From: Ancistrus triradiatus
Lineage: Eukaryota > Chordata > Actinopteri > Siluriformes > Loricariidae
Reading direction: 5' to 3'
Assembly (NCBI GenBank): GCA_025084515.1
Contig: JAJAGP010002191.1
Coordinates: forward strand, 62,001-126,000
Length of the DNA: 64,000 nucleotides
Shown here: positions 63,919-64,000 of the stretch, piece by piece
Numbering within the stretch: the first letter of the stretch is position 1
Layout: every line of letters begins with the position of its first letter
Position numbers and translations under genes: made by a program
The notes under the pieces: model-generated
Database searches by the model: none
Seen by the model: only the letters and a program-made list of their open reading frames with translations
Told to the model about the DNA's origin: nothing

Positions 63919-64000
63919 CACTGCCTGGCCAAAAATAAGGTCACCACCTGGCTTTAACTAAGCAAATAGGTAAGAGCCATCTGATAATTACTGCATTGGA
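63919..64000 (+). mobile_element. Tc1-like element, family theta, running off the window
   Basis: CACTGCCTGGCCAAAAATAA after TA, continuing as at 49573 (gctttaactaagcaaatag...ataattactgcattgg). The rest lies beyond the end. Confidence 0.75.

Overview
The window looks like nuclear DNA of a bony fish. It is AT-rich and intron-rich, and it is crowded with Tc1-like transposons of at least eight terminal-repeat families, tRNA-derived SINEs, two LTR retroelements and trinucleotide microsatellites. The mixture of elements, notably the Tc1 family with CACTGCCTGGCCAAAAA ends, suggests an otophysan teleost, perhaps a catfish; this is inference only.

One protein-coding gene can be fully read. It lies on the minus strand, from an ATG at 32992 to a TAA at 4566, in 14 coding exons. 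All GT/AG junctions and intron phases agree, giving 2364 coding bases and 787 residues. It is a myosin light chain kinase. The kinase domain (about residues 500-758) is closest, as I remember the family, to MYLK4. A long N-terminal part with a coiled coil and an acidic stretch recalls MYLK3. The C-terminus is short and carries no visible calmodulin-binding helix. A second possible first exon, of unknown identity, lies on the minus strand at 63072-63209.

Layout. 1-4.5 kb: a foldback-type element split by a Tc1 copy, then the region after the kinase stop codon. 4.5-33 kb: the kinase gene; its introns hold most of the Tc1-like copies, a mariner-like fragment, SINEs and (AAT)n/(ATT)n arrays, and some elements end within 31-62 bases of exons. 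33-35.8 kb: upstream sequence and a LINE remnant. 35.8-43.2 kb: a GC-rich LTR element in minus orientation, with a degenerate ~30-bp minisatellite inside and a CTGTG target duplication. 43.6-53 kb: decayed Tc1 copies, SINEs and an LTR fragment. 53.2-58.1 kb: a Tc1 copy split by a young LTR element that has a GTGGC target duplication, a gag-like reading frame only, and three successive arrays of coding repeats. 58-64 kb: a foldback-type element carrying a SINE, a long-inverted-repeat element, and a Tc1 copy running off the end.

No operon, CRISPR array, rRNA gene or convincing functional tRNA gene is present. Apart from the kinase, and possibly the 63-kb exon, the open frames are transposase or gag relics, microsatellite translations or chance frames in GC-rich repeats. 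The most interesting structures are the two LTR elements with coding minisatellites, the rearranged promoter region of the 5' LTR, the nested insertions, and the MYLK4/MYLK3-like composite protein.
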